A stretch of DNA of 64,000 bases from Caulifigura coniformis (GTDB lineage Bacteria > Planctomycetota > Planctomycetia > Planctomycetales > Planctomycetaceae), in the NCBI RefSeq assembly GCF_007745175.1, contig NZ_CP036271.1, forward strand, positions 2,559,814 through 2,623,813, written 5' to 3'. The notes under the pieces are model-generated. The model was given only the letters and a program-made list of their open reading frames with translations, made no database searches and was not told the origin of the DNA. Positions 27,793-36,578 of this stretch are shown in pieces. Position 1 is the first letter of the stretch. Every line of letters starts with the position of its first letter. The position numbers were made by a program, and so were the translations under genes.

Positions 27793-28242
27793 ATGTCTCG
27801 ATTTTCTCTCTGTGCAGCCCTGGCCCTGATGGCCGGCTGCGGCGGCTCGGCGTCCGATCAGTGGACCAAGGACCGCCCGAAGACCTCTCCCGCGGAAGCC
27901 GTCGTCACGCATGACGGCCGAGGCATCGAAGGCGCCAGCGTGACGTTCGCGCCAGTTGGCCGTGACGGGACGGCCGCCTTCGGCCTGACCGATGCCGAAG
28001 GCAAGGTCGTTCTCAGCACTTTCGGGGACAAGGACGGCGCGGTGGCCGGCGACTACATGGTCACCGTGACGAAGAAGAGCGTCGACATCACGCCGAACCC
28101 GAAGGATCCGAACGGTCCGCCGTTGAAGTCGGTGGAGAAGTCTTTGATCCCGGCGCGCTATTCGAGCTCGGGGACGAGCCAGCTGAAGGCGACGATCAAG
28201 GATGGCGGCGAGAACAAGTTCACCTTCGATCTGAAGGGTTGA
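27793..28242 (+). CDS. Small lipoprotein with transthyretin-like domain (DUF1559 partner)
   Basis: A 149-residue lipoprotein with lipobox LMAGC followed by a Gly/Ser linker. It has one transthyretin/carboxypeptidase-regulatory-like domain: AVVTHDGRGIEGASVTF, GLTDAEGKVVLSTF, GDKDGAVAGDYMVTV. It shares the last motifs (GDGAVAGEY(D/M)VTV, SLIP..Y) with the lipoprotein at 31306, showing that the two pairs arose by duplication. The role is unknown. Confidence 0.87.
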   Translation: MSRFSLCAALALMAGCGGSASDQWTKDRPKTSPAEAVVTHDGRGIEGASVTFAPVGRDGTAAFGLTDAEGKVVLSTFGDKDGAVAGDYMVTVTKKSVDITPNPKDPNGPPLKSVEKSLIPARYSSSGTSQLKATIKDGGENKFTFDLKG

Positions 28243-28286
28243 TTCGCGACCGGTTCTGCGGTCGCGTGAACAACCACGCCGGAAAA

Positions 28287-28359
28287 AACCACGGATTGCA
28301 CGGATCAAACGGATGAGCGGCGATGGCCGTCATCCGTTCTTTCCGTGTGATCCGTGGTT
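28287..28359. terminator. Large inverted repeat, likely bidirectional terminator
   Basis: Imperfect 30-nt arms at 28287-28316 and 28330-28359, starting AACCACGGAT and ending ATCCGTGGTT, form a long hairpin with an about 13-nt loop. An A-run precedes it and TTCCTTTTG follows it, so it can stop transcription from the lipoprotein gene (plus) and from rtcB (minus). The arms themselves contain repeated CACGGAT units. Confidence 0.7.
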
Positions 28360-28399
28360 CCTTTTGTAAATGGCACGCGCGGCCTGCCAGCGAACCGGG

Positions 28400-29791
28400 T
28401 CAGTCTTCCGGTGCACTGCCGTCGTCGCACATCTTGACGATCCGCGGATCGAAGCGCGCGATCGGGGCGACGAGATCGGACTGGGCTGCCATAACGGAGT
28501 GGATGTCCTTGTAAACGAAGGGAACCTCATCCGCGCCGGCGGAGAGAACGCGGACTCCTTTCGTCGCGAGGTCGTTCTGCACCGCGCGGAACCGGTAGGA
28601 ATCGCGGGCCTTCTTTCGCGACATGACGCGGCCTGCGCCGTGTGACGCGGACCAGAGCGATTCCGGGTTTCCTTTTCCGCGCACGACGAACGCCGGAGTT
28701 GCCATCGACCCTGGGATGACCCCGAGGACTCCGGGACCGGCTGGCGTCGCTCCCTTGCGGTGCACAACGACTTCCTTTCCTCCGTGGCATTCCTTCCACG
28801 CGAAATTGTGGTGGTTTTCGACGCCCGCAATGATCTCTGCTCCGATGAGCCGGCTCACATTGCGGTGGATCACGTCGTGATTGGCGGCCGCGTAGTCACC
28901 CATGAGGTTCATGGCGGCCCAGTATTCCGCTCCGGCCTGGGAATCGAGATCGAGCCAGGCGAGATGCTTGAGTTCGGCGTGTCGCGGCGGGAGTTTCGAC
29001 ATCGCCAGGCTGCTGTACTGCGAACAGACGGCATGACCGGGTCCGCGGCTTCCGCTGTGGCTGAGGAGCGCAACGTACTGCCCGGGCTTCAGGCCGAGCT
29101 CCTCTTCGTCGAGGGTGAGCAGGCCGTACTCGACGAAGTGGTTGCCCGACCCGGAGGTGCCGAGTTGCTTCCACGCCTTGTCCTTGGACTCGCGGGTCAC
29201 GCGCGTGATGCTCCAGTCCTGGTCGAGGACCGGGTGCATCTGCTTGCGTTCCCAGCCGACGCCGGTTCCGAACCTCGTTCCATCCTCGAGAGACTTCCTG
29301 AAGACGTGGAACATCTGTTCGTTGTCGAGCGACTCGGCCGGGAGGTCGAGAACGGACATCTTCATGCGGCAGGCAATGTCGACGCCGACGGCGTAGGGGC
29401 AGACGGCGTTTTCGAGCGCAAGCACACCGCCGATCGGCAGTCCGTAACCGACATGCGCATCAGGCATGAGGGCCGCTCCGACGGCATTGGGAAGCGAACA
29501 GGCGTTGCGCATCTGGGCGTGGGACTGCTCGTCGATGCCATCTGCGCCCCAGGTGCGATAAGTGATGGGCTCACGAGGTTCGTACTTGCCGACGGAGGCA
29601 ATTTCGGTCGCCAGGGCGCCGAAGACGGGATCGCCCAGATAGTTCGCCGGCTGGTCTACGACATCAGGGATGCGCTTGAGGGCGTCTTTCGGCTTCAAGG
29701 CTCCGCGCTCGACCGACTGCGAGATCGCTTCGATCGCGAGCGGGACGCACTCCTCGGGCACGCCGAGCTGCATCAGGTCCTTCTTGTTCAC
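28400..29791 (-). CDS. rtcB: RtcB-family RNA-splicing ligase
   Basis: A 463-residue RtcB protein, the GTP- and Mn-dependent ligase that joins 2',3'-cyclic phosphate (3'-phosphate) and 5'-OH RNA ends. Conserved features are PDAHVGYGLPIGGV, the metal ligand Cys in GVDIACRMKM, GSGNHFVE, ENHHNFAW (about residue 325), HRKGATPAGPG (about 342) and the guanylylated His in SHGAGRVMSR (about 384). It is a single gene here; no archease, RtcA or RtcR regulator is adjacent. The role may be RNA repair or tRNA processing. Confidence 0.95.
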   Translation of the reverse strand: MNKKDLMQLGVPEECVPLAIEAISQSVERGALKPKDALKRIPDVVDQPANYLGDPVFGALATEIASVGKYEPREPITYRTWGADGIDEQSHAQMRNACSLPNAVGAALMPDAHVGYGLPIGGVLALENAVCPYAVGVDIACRMKMSVLDLPAESLDNEQMFHVFRKSLEDGTRFGTGVGWERKQMHPVLDQDWSITRVTRESKDKAWKQLGTSGSGNHFVEYGLLTLDEEELGLKPGQYVALLSHSGSRGPGHAVCSQYSSLAMSKLPPRHAELKHLAWLDLDSQAGAEYWAAMNLMGDYAAANHDVIHRNVSRLIGAEIIAGVENHHNFAWKECHGGKEVVVHRKGATPAGPGVLGVIPGSMATPAFVVRGKGNPESLWSASHGAGRVMSRKKARDSYRFRAVQNDLATKGVRVLSAGADEVPFVYKDIHSVMAAQSDLVAPIARFDPRIVKMCDDGSAPED

Positions 29792-30136
29792 GGCACGTTT
29801 CCCGAGCGCGGCCAGGGGGATGAAGAATTCGAGTCTATTCGGGACACGCCGACCCCGACAGAAGTTCTCCCGAATGTGTATGACTTTCCCGGGAAGCGTG
29901 TTGCGCCGGTCGCCGCGAGATCTTCACGGGGACTTCATCAGTCACTCATCTTGCGGGCTTACTGTCCGCCAGCACATTGGACCTGAGCTGCCGCGCCCTA
30001 CGGATTTCCTCGCGTTCAACACGTTCGGCCTCCCTGACGCGATCTCGCCGGGGGTAAACTGTGGCCGTGAAGGTTGACTGCTTTCAGGTACCGAGTGCTC
30101 GCGAGTTTCAGGTTCCTTGCAAGAAAGAGTCATGCC
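29792..30136. other. Divergent intergenic region between rtcB and a DUF1559 gene
   Basis: These 345 bp hold no supported gene. They should contain the promoters of rtcB (minus) and the DUF1559 gene (plus). No clear consensus -35/-10 pair or palindrome was recognised. Confidence 0.5.
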
Positions 30137-31204
30137 ATGAAGCCCACCCAGGCGCTGTTGGCCGGCCTGCGTCGCAGGCCGGCATTCACGCTCATCGAAC
30201 TGCTGGTCGTGATTGCCATTATCGCGATCCTGATCGCGCTGCTGCTGCCGGCGGTGCAGCAGGCGCGCGAGGCGGCCCGCCGGACGCAGTGCCGCAACAA
30301 CATGAAGCAGCTGGGACTGGCGCTGCATAACTACGAATCGACCTTCGGAGTGTTTCCGGCCGGGCGAAGCGGCACGGCCGGAGGCTCGGCCGTCGCCAAC
30401 ACCGAGTACCTGTCGGGGCTGGTCTACCTCTTGCCGTTCCTCGAGCAGAACCCGGTCTACAACAGCATCGGTTCGACGATCACCGGTGCTCCCATGGGGC
30501 CGGCTCCGTGGATCGAGACGTTCGCTCCGTGGCAGAACAAGATCCCCGCGTTTCTTTGCGCATCGCAGGGGAGCCACCTGGTCGACGCCGGCGGATATCA
30601 GCAGAGGGCCGGCCGGACCGCCTATGCATTCAACATCGGTGACAGCACGACACAGGGGCCGAATTACCGCGGAATGTTCGGCAAACATTCTTATGCAAAG
30701 ATCAGCGCGGTGACGGACGGGACTTCGAACACGCTGCTGATGGCGGAACGCCGCTGGCCGGTGACGGCGGGCGACATCGGTCACACGGCGCTGAATCGCG
30801 GATCCGCTCTGGTCGGGATGCCGACGGACTGCCGGTCGACCGTCGGGGCCAATCGCAGGTACATCGTTCCGGCGACGAACCAGGGGGCGTGGGCGGGCCG
30901 CGGATGGGCCGATGGACAGCCGGGCATCACGAACTTTTCGACCGTCCTCCCGCCGAATTCACCATCATGCTATCCGGGAACGAGCGCGGGATCGGACGGG
31001 ATCTCTTCGGCGGGCAGCATGCATGTCGGAGGCTGCACCGTGTTGCTGGCCGATGGATCTTCACGGTTCATCAGCGAGAACATCGATGCGGGGAACCAGG
31101 GGGTGAGCGCGACGTGGTCCTCCGCGATGCCGGCAGCGAGCGCGTATGGCATCTGGGGAGCCCTCGGGACGCGAAGCGGCGGGGAGACGACGGGAGAGTT
31201 CTAA
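30137..31204 (+). CDS. DUF1559 prepilin-like exported protein
   Basis: A 355-residue DUF1559 protein. The leader [16 protein letters not shown] is followed by [17 protein letters not shown], again with Ala at -1 of the prepilin cleavage site, then [20 protein letters not shown]. The C-terminus contains [16 protein letters not shown] and ends GGETTGEF. It is close in layout to the DUF1559 protein at 26639. It is followed by a hairpin and a lipoprotein gene. Confidence 0.92.
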   Translation: MKPTQALLAGLRRRPAFTLIELLVVIAIIAILIALLLPAVQQAREAARRTQCRNNMKQLGLALHNYESTFGVFPAGRSGTAGGSAVANTEYLSGLVYLLPFLEQNPVYNSIGSTITGAPMGPAPWIETFAPWQNKIPAFLCASQGSHLVDAGGYQQRAGRTAYAFNIGDSTTQGPNYRGMFGKHSYAKISAVTDGTSNTLLMAERRWPVTAGDIGHTALNRGSALVGMPTDCRSTVGANRRYIVPATNQGAWAGRGWADGQPGITNFSTVLPPNSPSCYPGTSAGSDGISSAGSMHVGGCTVLLADGSSRFISENIDAGNQGVSATWSSAMPAASAYGIWGALGTRSGGETTGEF

Positions 31205-31234
31205 AGCCGGCCGCGCGGCATCGCGTCCTCAGTT

Positions 31235-31270
31235 CCGACTCCAGCCATCGTAAACGACGGCGGGAGTCGG
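31235..31270 (+). terminator. Weak hairpin between DUF1559 gene and its lipoprotein gene
   Basis: An 8-bp stem CCGACTCC (31235-31242) / GGAGTCGG (31263-31270) lies 30 bp after the DUF1559 stop. It is followed by a pyrimidine-rich but not pure-T stretch (CGTTGTCTCTCTCC). The position matches the hairpins of the other two pairs; as a terminator it would be leaky. Confidence 0.45.
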
Positions 31271-31305
31271 CGTTGTCTCTCTCCTTTCGCTTGAAGGCTC
31301 TCGCC

Positions 31306-31821
31306 ATGACGACTGAATCCCGCTTTCCGACTGGTCCGCTGCTCGTGACGCTGGCCATCCTGGTTGCGCTGGGGTGCTCGGCCAGGGACCGCTGGCAGGA
31401 AGGGCGGCCGCCCGTGGTGCCGGCGAGCGGCGTTGTGCTGCACGACGGAGCGCCGTTGGCGGGCGCCAATGTGGTCTTTCTTCCCAAAGGGGGGACGCAC
31501 ACGGCCTTTGGAACGACTGATCCCGATGGTCGGTTCCAGTTGACGACGTTCGATTCCGGCGACGGCGCAGTGGCAGGCGAGTACGACGTGACGGTCACGC
31601 ATCTGGTCATCGAGAACGACGCTGACCCGCGTGATCCCGAGCATCTTCCGCCGCTCCACCATGCGGAATACTCGCTGATTCCCGAGCACTACTACGACCG
31701 CGCGAAGTCGGGGCTCACGGCATCCGTGCCGGCCGAGGGAACTGAGACGCTCGAGATCACGCTGAGCGGGAAACCGACGGGGAAGTTTGATAAAGGTAAG
31801 CCGAAGTATCGCACGATGTGA
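31306..31821 (+). CDS. Small lipoprotein with transthyretin-like domain (DUF1559 partner)
   Basis: A 171-residue lipoprotein with an N-terminal hydrophobic leader and a Cys in VALGCSARDRW as probable lipidation site. The transthyretin-like domain contains GVVLHDGAPLAGANVVFLP, GTTDPDGRFQL and GDGAVAGEYDVTV. It ends in a Lys/Gly-rich tail. The ATG at 31306 follows a GAAGG ribosome-binding site. It forms the third DUF1559-lipoprotein pair in the window. Confidence 0.85.
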   Translation: MTTESRFPTGPLLVTLAILVALGCSARDRWQEGRPPVVPASGVVLHDGAPLAGANVVFLPKGGTHTAFGTTDPDGRFQLTTFDSGDGAVAGEYDVTVTHLVIENDADPRDPEHLPPLHHAEYSLIPEHYYDRAKSGLTASVPAEGTETLEITLSGKPTGKFDKGKPKYRTM

Positions 31822-31861
31822 CAATCGTGCGGGTTGAGTCGCTCATTCCCCGAGGTTGCCC

Positions 31862-33181
31862 ATGCGCGCTGTGATGCTTCACGCCTGCACGATGTTTGTC
31901 CTGTTGCTCGGCGCGTGCACGGCGCGCGGAGCCGACAGGCCGAATGTGGTGTTCATCCTCGCAGATGACCTGGGCTACGGAGACCTCGGATGCTTCGGCC
32001 AGAAGCTGATCCAGACTCCCAACATCGACCGGCTGGCGAGTGAGGGGATGCGGTTCACGCAGGCGTACGCTGGGGCGACGGTGTGTGCGCCGTCTCGATG
32101 CTCGCTGATGACCGGTCTGCATAACGGCCACGCTCCGGTGCGAGGCAACCAGGAAGTGAAGCCGGAAGGGCAGATGCCCATGCCTGCGGACACCGTCACG
32201 CTGGCGCATGTGATGAAGCAGGCGGGATACCGGACGGGACTCATCGGCAAATGGGGGCTGGGGCATCCCGGCTCAGAAAGCACGCCGGACAAGATGGGGT
32301 TCGATTATTTCTTCGGCTACAACTGCCAGCGCGAGGCGCATGAGTACTACCCGCAACATCTGTGGCGGAACACCGAAAAGGTGATGCTCAACGGCGAGAA
32401 GTACTCGCACGACCTGATGGCCGACGACGCTCTGAAGTTCGTTCGTGACAGCAAGGACTCACCGTTCTTCCTGTACCTGGCGTTCACGATTCCACACTCC
32501 AAGCTGCAGGTTCCGGAACTCGGGGTGTATGCCGATCGCGACTGGCCGGAGAACCTGAAGAAGCTGGCGGCGATGGTGACGCGGATGGACAGTGACGTCG
32601 GCCGTCTGATGACGCTGCTGAAGGAGTTGAAGATCGACGAGAAGACGCTCGTGTTCTTCGCGAGCGACAATGGAGCAGCGTATCGCGACGAATTGTTCGA
32701 CCACTCGGGGCCGTTGCGGGGTTTCAAACGCGACATGTACGAGGGAGGAATTCGGACGCCGGCGATTGCGCGGTGGCCGGGACGGATCAAGGCGGGCGTC
32801 GTGAGCGAGCAGGTGTGGAGCTTCTACGACGTGCTGCCGACGCTGGCCGATCTGGTGAGCGCGCCAGCTCCAAAGGGCATCGACGGCATTTCCATCCTGC
32901 CGGCGCTCGTTGACGGGAAAACGATCGAGCATCCTCCGCTGTACTGGGAGTTCCACGAGTTCGGGTTCGACCAGGCGGCCCGGATGGGGAACTGGAAGGT
33001 CGTCAAGAAGGGAAAAGACGGGGCAATCGAGCTCTATGACCTCTCGACGGATCCGGGGGAGGAGCAGGACATCGCCAGCGCCCAGCCGGATATTGTCAGC
33101 CGGTTTGCGGAGTTCCTGAAAACCGCCCGGACCGATTCTCCCGCCTGGCCGATCAAAGCCGGGGGCCGGAAGCGGCGATGA
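31862..33181 (+). CDS. Secreted sulfatase 5 (arylsulfatase A-like)
   Basis: A 439-residue sulfatase with a signal peptide (about residues 1-23). Motifs: PNVVFILADDLGYGDLGCFG; CAPSRCSLMTGLHNGH with the formylglycine Cys; GKWGLGHPGS; FFASDNGAAYRDELFDHSGPLRGFKRDMYEGG. This pattern is typical of arylsulfatase A-like enzymes. The ATG at 31862 has CGAGG about 7 bp upstream; a TTG at 31856 is also possible. It lies 40 bp after a lipoprotein gene on the same strand and 12 bp from a convergent amidohydrolase gene. It is outside the four-gene sulfatase cluster at 8.8-15.3 kb. Confidence 0.92.
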   Translation: MRAVMLHACTMFVLLLGACTARGADRPNVVFILADDLGYGDLGCFGQKLIQTPNIDRLASEGMRFTQAYAGATVCAPSRCSLMTGLHNGHAPVRGNQEVKPEGQMPMPADTVTLAHVMKQAGYRTGLIGKWGLGHPGSESTPDKMGFDYFFGYNCQREAHEYYPQHLWRNTEKVMLNGEKYSHDLMADDALKFVRDSKDSPFFLYLAFTIPHSKLQVPELGVYADRDWPENLKKLAAMVTRMDSDVGRLMTLLKELKIDEKTLVFFASDNGAAYRDELFDHSGPLRGFKRDMYEGGIRTPAIARWPGRIKAGVVSEQVWSFYDVLPTLADLVSAPAPKGIDGISILPALVDGKTIEHPPLYWEFHEFGFDQAARMGNWKVVKKGKDGAIELYDLSTDPGEEQDIASAQPDIVSRFAEFLKTARTDSPAWPIKAGGRKRR

Positions 33182-33193
33182 GCGGGACGTTGC

Positions 33194-34891
33194 TCATCGC
33201 TGATGGACGATGCGCCCGCCGACGATCGTGGTTTCGACCTTCAGCGTTCCCAGGTCGTCGCCCGGCGTGGTGAGCGGGCTGGCCGAGAGGATGACAAGAT
33301 CCGCCAGTTTGCCAGGTTCGATGGAGCCTTTCTCCTGTTCTTCAAAGGCTCCATACGCGGCATCAATGGTGTAACTGCGCAGGGCTTCGAGGGGCGTGAG
33401 GCATTGCTCGGGGAAGAACTGCTTTCCATCGCCCATGCGGCGCGTGACGGCCGAGCGGAGACAAAGCAGTGGATTGACATCCTCGACGGGGACATCGGTG
33501 CCGTTGATCAGGAGGGCCCCGCTGTCGACGACGCTCCGCCAGGCGTAGGCTCCGACGCGAGCCCGTTCTTCGCCGAGGCGGGTGACCACGAACGGACCAT
33601 CGGACGTGGCGTGGTTGGCCTGCATCGATGCGATCACGCCCAGCTCGGAGAGCCGCGGAATATCGGCCGGATCGATATGTTGGAGGTGCTCGATGCGCCA
33701 GCGGCGATCCTTTCCATTCATTCCCCGGAGGACTCGTTCATAAATGTCGAGCACTTCGCGGATCGCCTGGTCGCCGATGGCGTGAGTGCAGAGCTGGTAG
33801 TCATATTTTGCCGCCAGTTGGGCCGTCTGCTCGATGCGACCGAGGGAATGAATGCGGAGGCCCGTGCTGGCAGGAAGGTCGACGTAGGGCTTCAGAAGCA
33901 GTGCGCCGTGGGACCCGAGGGCGCCGTCCGCCATGCACTTGATCGCCCGCACGCTGAGATGACCGTCCGCGGCGCCGATGGTTCGGGCGGCTTCCATGCG
34001 CCGGGCAAGGGTTTCGGGCGTGGCGGAGAGCATGACGAAGAGCCGCAGTCCGAGCTTGCCTTCGTCCGCGAGTTGGCGAAACAGGTCGACCTCCGAGAAC
34101 GGTGAGCCGGCGTCCTGGAAGCTGGTGACGCCCTTGGACAGGCATTCCTGGATGGCGACTTCAGCGGCGTGACGGTCATCGGCGTCTCGCTCGGCCGCGG
34201 TGCGGCGGGCCTGCCAGCGGCCATGTGCTGCGTGGACCGCGCTCGAGGCGGTTTCGCGGAGGACGCCGGTCAACCTGTTCTGGGCATCGCGGAGGAATTC
34301 TCCTCCGGCGGGGGGCGTCGATTCGTCGTTGATCCCCGCCGCCTTGAGGCCTTCGGCATTGGCGATTGCCATGTGGCCGGTGCCATGAGTCAGGAGGACA
34401 GGGTTATCGGGAGTGGCGGCGTTGAGAATCGCGTTCGTGGGATAGCGGCTGCCGTCGGCCTGCGGCGGCGTGGTCCAATGCTCCTGATGCCAGCCGCGCC
34501 CGATGATCCAGTCTCCTTTCCGGACGGACTTCGCGCGTTCGGCGACGCGCGCGACGCATTCCTCCCACGACTGGCAGCCGGAAAGGTCGACATCAATCCG
34601 CTGCTGGCCCAGGGAGAGGAGATGGCCGTGGCATTCAATGAATCCGGGAGTGACGACGCGGCCGGTCAGTTCGATGGTCTTCGTCTGCGGTCCCACAAGC
34701 GGGGCGATTGCCGCGTTGGTTCCGACGGCGACGATGCGACCTTTGGAGACAGCGAGAGCCTCGGCCTGGCGGTTGACCGCGTCGCAGGTGATGACGATTC
34801 CGCCACGGAGGACGAGATCGGCCGGTTCTGCGGCGACGGTGGTCGCTGCGGTTGCGAGGGGGATGACGAGGAGGAGAATGCGTGAGAGCAT
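33194..34891 (-). CDS. Exported amidohydrolase (YtcJ-like, Amidohydro_3)
   Basis: A 565-residue metal-dependent amidohydrolase with a signal peptide (about residues 1-20, ending TVAAE). The metal-binding motif appears as ECHGHL in place of the usual DxHxH. Further ligands lie in CTHAIGDQAI and RIEHLQHI. The ending GSIEPGKLADLVILS is a hallmark of the superfamily. YtcJ-like members hydrolyse amide or imide bonds of unidentified compounds. Export suggests it acts on scavenged material. The ATG at 34891 opens the signal peptide; the frame runs further up without coding character. Confidence 0.9.
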   Translation of the reverse strand: MLSRILLLVIPLATAATTVAAEPADLVLRGGIVITCDAVNRQAEALAVSKGRIVAVGTNAAIAPLVGPQTKTIELTGRVVTPGFIECHGHLLSLGQQRIDVDLSGCQSWEECVARVAERAKSVRKGDWIIGRGWHQEHWTTPPQADGSRYPTNAILNAATPDNPVLLTHGTGHMAIANAEGLKAAGINDESTPPAGGEFLRDAQNRLTGVLRETASSAVHAAHGRWQARRTAAERDADDRHAAEVAIQECLSKGVTSFQDAGSPFSEVDLFRQLADEGKLGLRLFVMLSATPETLARRMEAARTIGAADGHLSVRAIKCMADGALGSHGALLLKPYVDLPASTGLRIHSLGRIEQTAQLAAKYDYQLCTHAIGDQAIREVLDIYERVLRGMNGKDRRWRIEHLQHIDPADIPRLSELGVIASMQANHATSDGPFVVTRLGEERARVGAYAWRSVVDSGALLINGTDVPVEDVNPLLCLRSAVTRRMGDGKQFFPEQCLTPLEALRSYTIDAAYGAFEEQEKGSIEPGKLADLVILSASPLTTPGDDLGTLKVETTIVGGRIVHQR

Positions 34892-35115
34892 GTGAGTCGT
34901 GGACAGGCTGTTCGCGGCGCCGGTGGATCGGGATGCGAGTTGCCTGAGGGAGCGCCCGGCAGTCCTCGCGAAGCGAGAGCTTACCAGAGCGTTGAGACGA
35001 ATGTGTGGCGTGGCAGGAAGTCGTTTGAGTCTGGAGATTGCCCGCATTCGCGCACGGCCCCAACGGCGGTGGCACGCAGTTGTGGTGCGTCAGAGTGGCC
35101 TGTGAAGGAACTTCG

Positions 35116-35562
35116 ATGAACAAGGCTTTCGTGCGGGAGCCCGATTTTGAGCGGCACACCTACTGCCCGCGCTGCGGAACGATCACCCTGCACGTCTGGG
35201 CCGGGCCGCTGGACCGCCATGTGCGGGCCGAATCACGGGGAAAGCTGGCCGACGACGGCTGGTACTGCCCGAATGCTCGGTGCGACGTCGCCTATTTTCA
35301 GCCGGATGGTGCGATCATCGAAGTGAGCGAACTCACCGGTGAGGTCTATCCGTATGACCTCGATGCGCCGATCTGCGCCTGTTTCGGTCTGACATACGAT
35401 GATGTGGCTGCCGATGCGGAGAGTGAGTCTCCCGTGCGGCTGCGGGACGTGCTGGCGAAGTCGAAGACACCCGCGGCCAGGTGCGCGGCCCTGGCGGTGG
35501 ATGGGCGCTGCTGCCTGCCGGTTGCTCAGGAGCTTTACATGCGGCTGAAGGCGAAGGGGTGA
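35116..35562 (+). CDS. CopZ-like zinc/[2Fe-2S] protein
   Basis: A 148-residue cytoplasmic protein. Cys pairs C17-x2-C20 and C51-x4-C56 form a probable zinc ribbon. A C-terminal CxC (C87, C89), C123 and C132/C133 are arranged as in BFD-like [2Fe-2S] domains. The combination matches the N-terminal domain of archaeal CopZ copper chaperones (zf_CopZ type), here without the usual heavy-metal-associated copper domain. No copper ATPase or other metal gene is adjacent. The ATG at 35116 follows an AAGGA ribosome-binding site. A redox or metal-delivery role is inferred. Confidence 0.65.
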   Translation: MNKAFVREPDFERHTYCPRCGTITLHVWAGPLDRHVRAESRGKLADDGWYCPNARCDVAYFQPDGAIIEVSELTGEVYPYDLDAPICACFGLTYDDVAADAESESPVRLRDVLAKSKTPAARCAALAVDGRCCLPVAQELYMRLKAKG

Positions 35563-35627
35563 GCCGCACGACTGTAAGTCCTCAGCATTGGCGCACGTCC
35601 TGAACGTTCGTGGCATGTTCGGCTTCG

Positions 35628-36038
35628 TCAGTTGACGGGCACGTCCGGTTCCAGGATCTCCAGCGCAACAGAGTAGGCATGTGACGCGAGATCGACGCCC
35701 ATCGAGAATCTCATTTCGAGGTCGTGGGATTCACGGTCCCTGACGGCCGCCGAGATGTCGAAAAGTTGCCGATCGTTCGTCGGCGCGGAGGGGGCGAGCC
35801 GCTGGCCGTTGAGAGTGACCTCGTCCAGCGGCCACTCCTTGGGTACGGAAATGGCGACGCGGGTCGTCGTGCTCAGGCCGGTTGGCCGGTGAAACCTGCG
35901 AAGGAGCGAGACAGATCCCGTTCGTGCCAGGCGTCCGAGTTCGTCCCAATCACGAGGCAGATGAACGCGTCGGGATTCGTGTTGGCCGTCGCGATCGATC
36001 TCGGCAGTCCACGGGCCGTGAATTCGAATGAGATGCAT
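35628..36038 (-). CDS. Hypothetical protein, possible beta-sandwich domain
   Basis: A 136-residue protein with no signal peptide. It reads as a compact beta-rich domain (RIHGPWTAEIDRDG, TRVAISVPKEWPLDEVTLNGQRL). The pattern resembles the jelly-roll domains attached to glycoside hydrolases, but it stands alone here. The family cannot be named. It begins with ATG at 36038, 69 bp from the divergent next gene. Confidence 0.6.
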   Translation of the reverse strand: MHLIRIHGPWTAEIDRDGQHESRRVHLPRDWDELGRLARTGSVSLLRRFHRPTGLSTTTRVAISVPKEWPLDEVTLNGQRLAPSAPTNDRQLFDISAAVRDRESHDLEMRFSMGVDLASHAYSVALEILEPDVPVN

Positions 36039-36107
36039 GGGATCGCGTGGAGTGTCAGAATCAGGCCGGGGGAGTGTTCACCATAGTGGCCTGGCGGGCG
36101 AAGGCGG

Positions 36108-36578
36108 ATGTCGAACTCTCGCGTTGTCGGAAAACGGGCGCATCGTGGAAGACGCAACCGGGCGCGGACGGCCCTGCTGCTGGCGCTATTCGTCTGGGGC
36201 GTCTTCGCGGTCTGGCGAGGCTTCCCCCGCTTCGATTCACGCCTCGTAGGCCGATGGGAGATTCGCGACCTCGGCCGGACCGCGTCCGTCATCACATTCC
36301 ACGAGGGAGGCTTTGGCCAGCGGGGAAACGAACATGGCCACCGGGAGTTCCGCTGGTGGACGTGCGGGAACCGGCTGTTAATGCATCCGAATCACGTCAG
36401 CCGGTCGGCCAATTATCAGGCCGTTGCGGAATACGCGCTCCGGGCGGCCTGCTTTCTGGGGCCGCCGGCGGAGGTCTCGGAATTCAAGATCGTCCGCATT
36501 GAGGCGGATGAGGCGCGATTCGACCGCCGGACATGGTCGGGGGGGATCGTTACCGAGACCCTGGTGTTGCATCGCTGA
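36108..36578 (+). CDS. Hypothetical single-pass membrane protein
   Basis: A 156-residue protein with a very basic N-terminus (residues 1-20), one hydrophobic helix (about 22-38) and a soluble domain starting RLVGRWEIRD. That is the pattern of small lipocalin-like 'W-E' domains that measure about 110 residues. It is probably anchored with the domain outside. The 3' end overlaps the convergent neighbour by 29 bp. No family is certain. Confidence 0.6.
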   Translation: MSNSRVVGKRAHRGRRNRARTALLLALFVWGVFAVWRGFPRFDSRLVGRWEIRDLGRTASVITFHEGGFGQRGNEHGHREFRWWTCGNRLLMHPNHVSRSANYQAVAEYALRAACFLGPPAEVSEFKIVRIEADEARFDRRTWSGGIVTETLVLHR

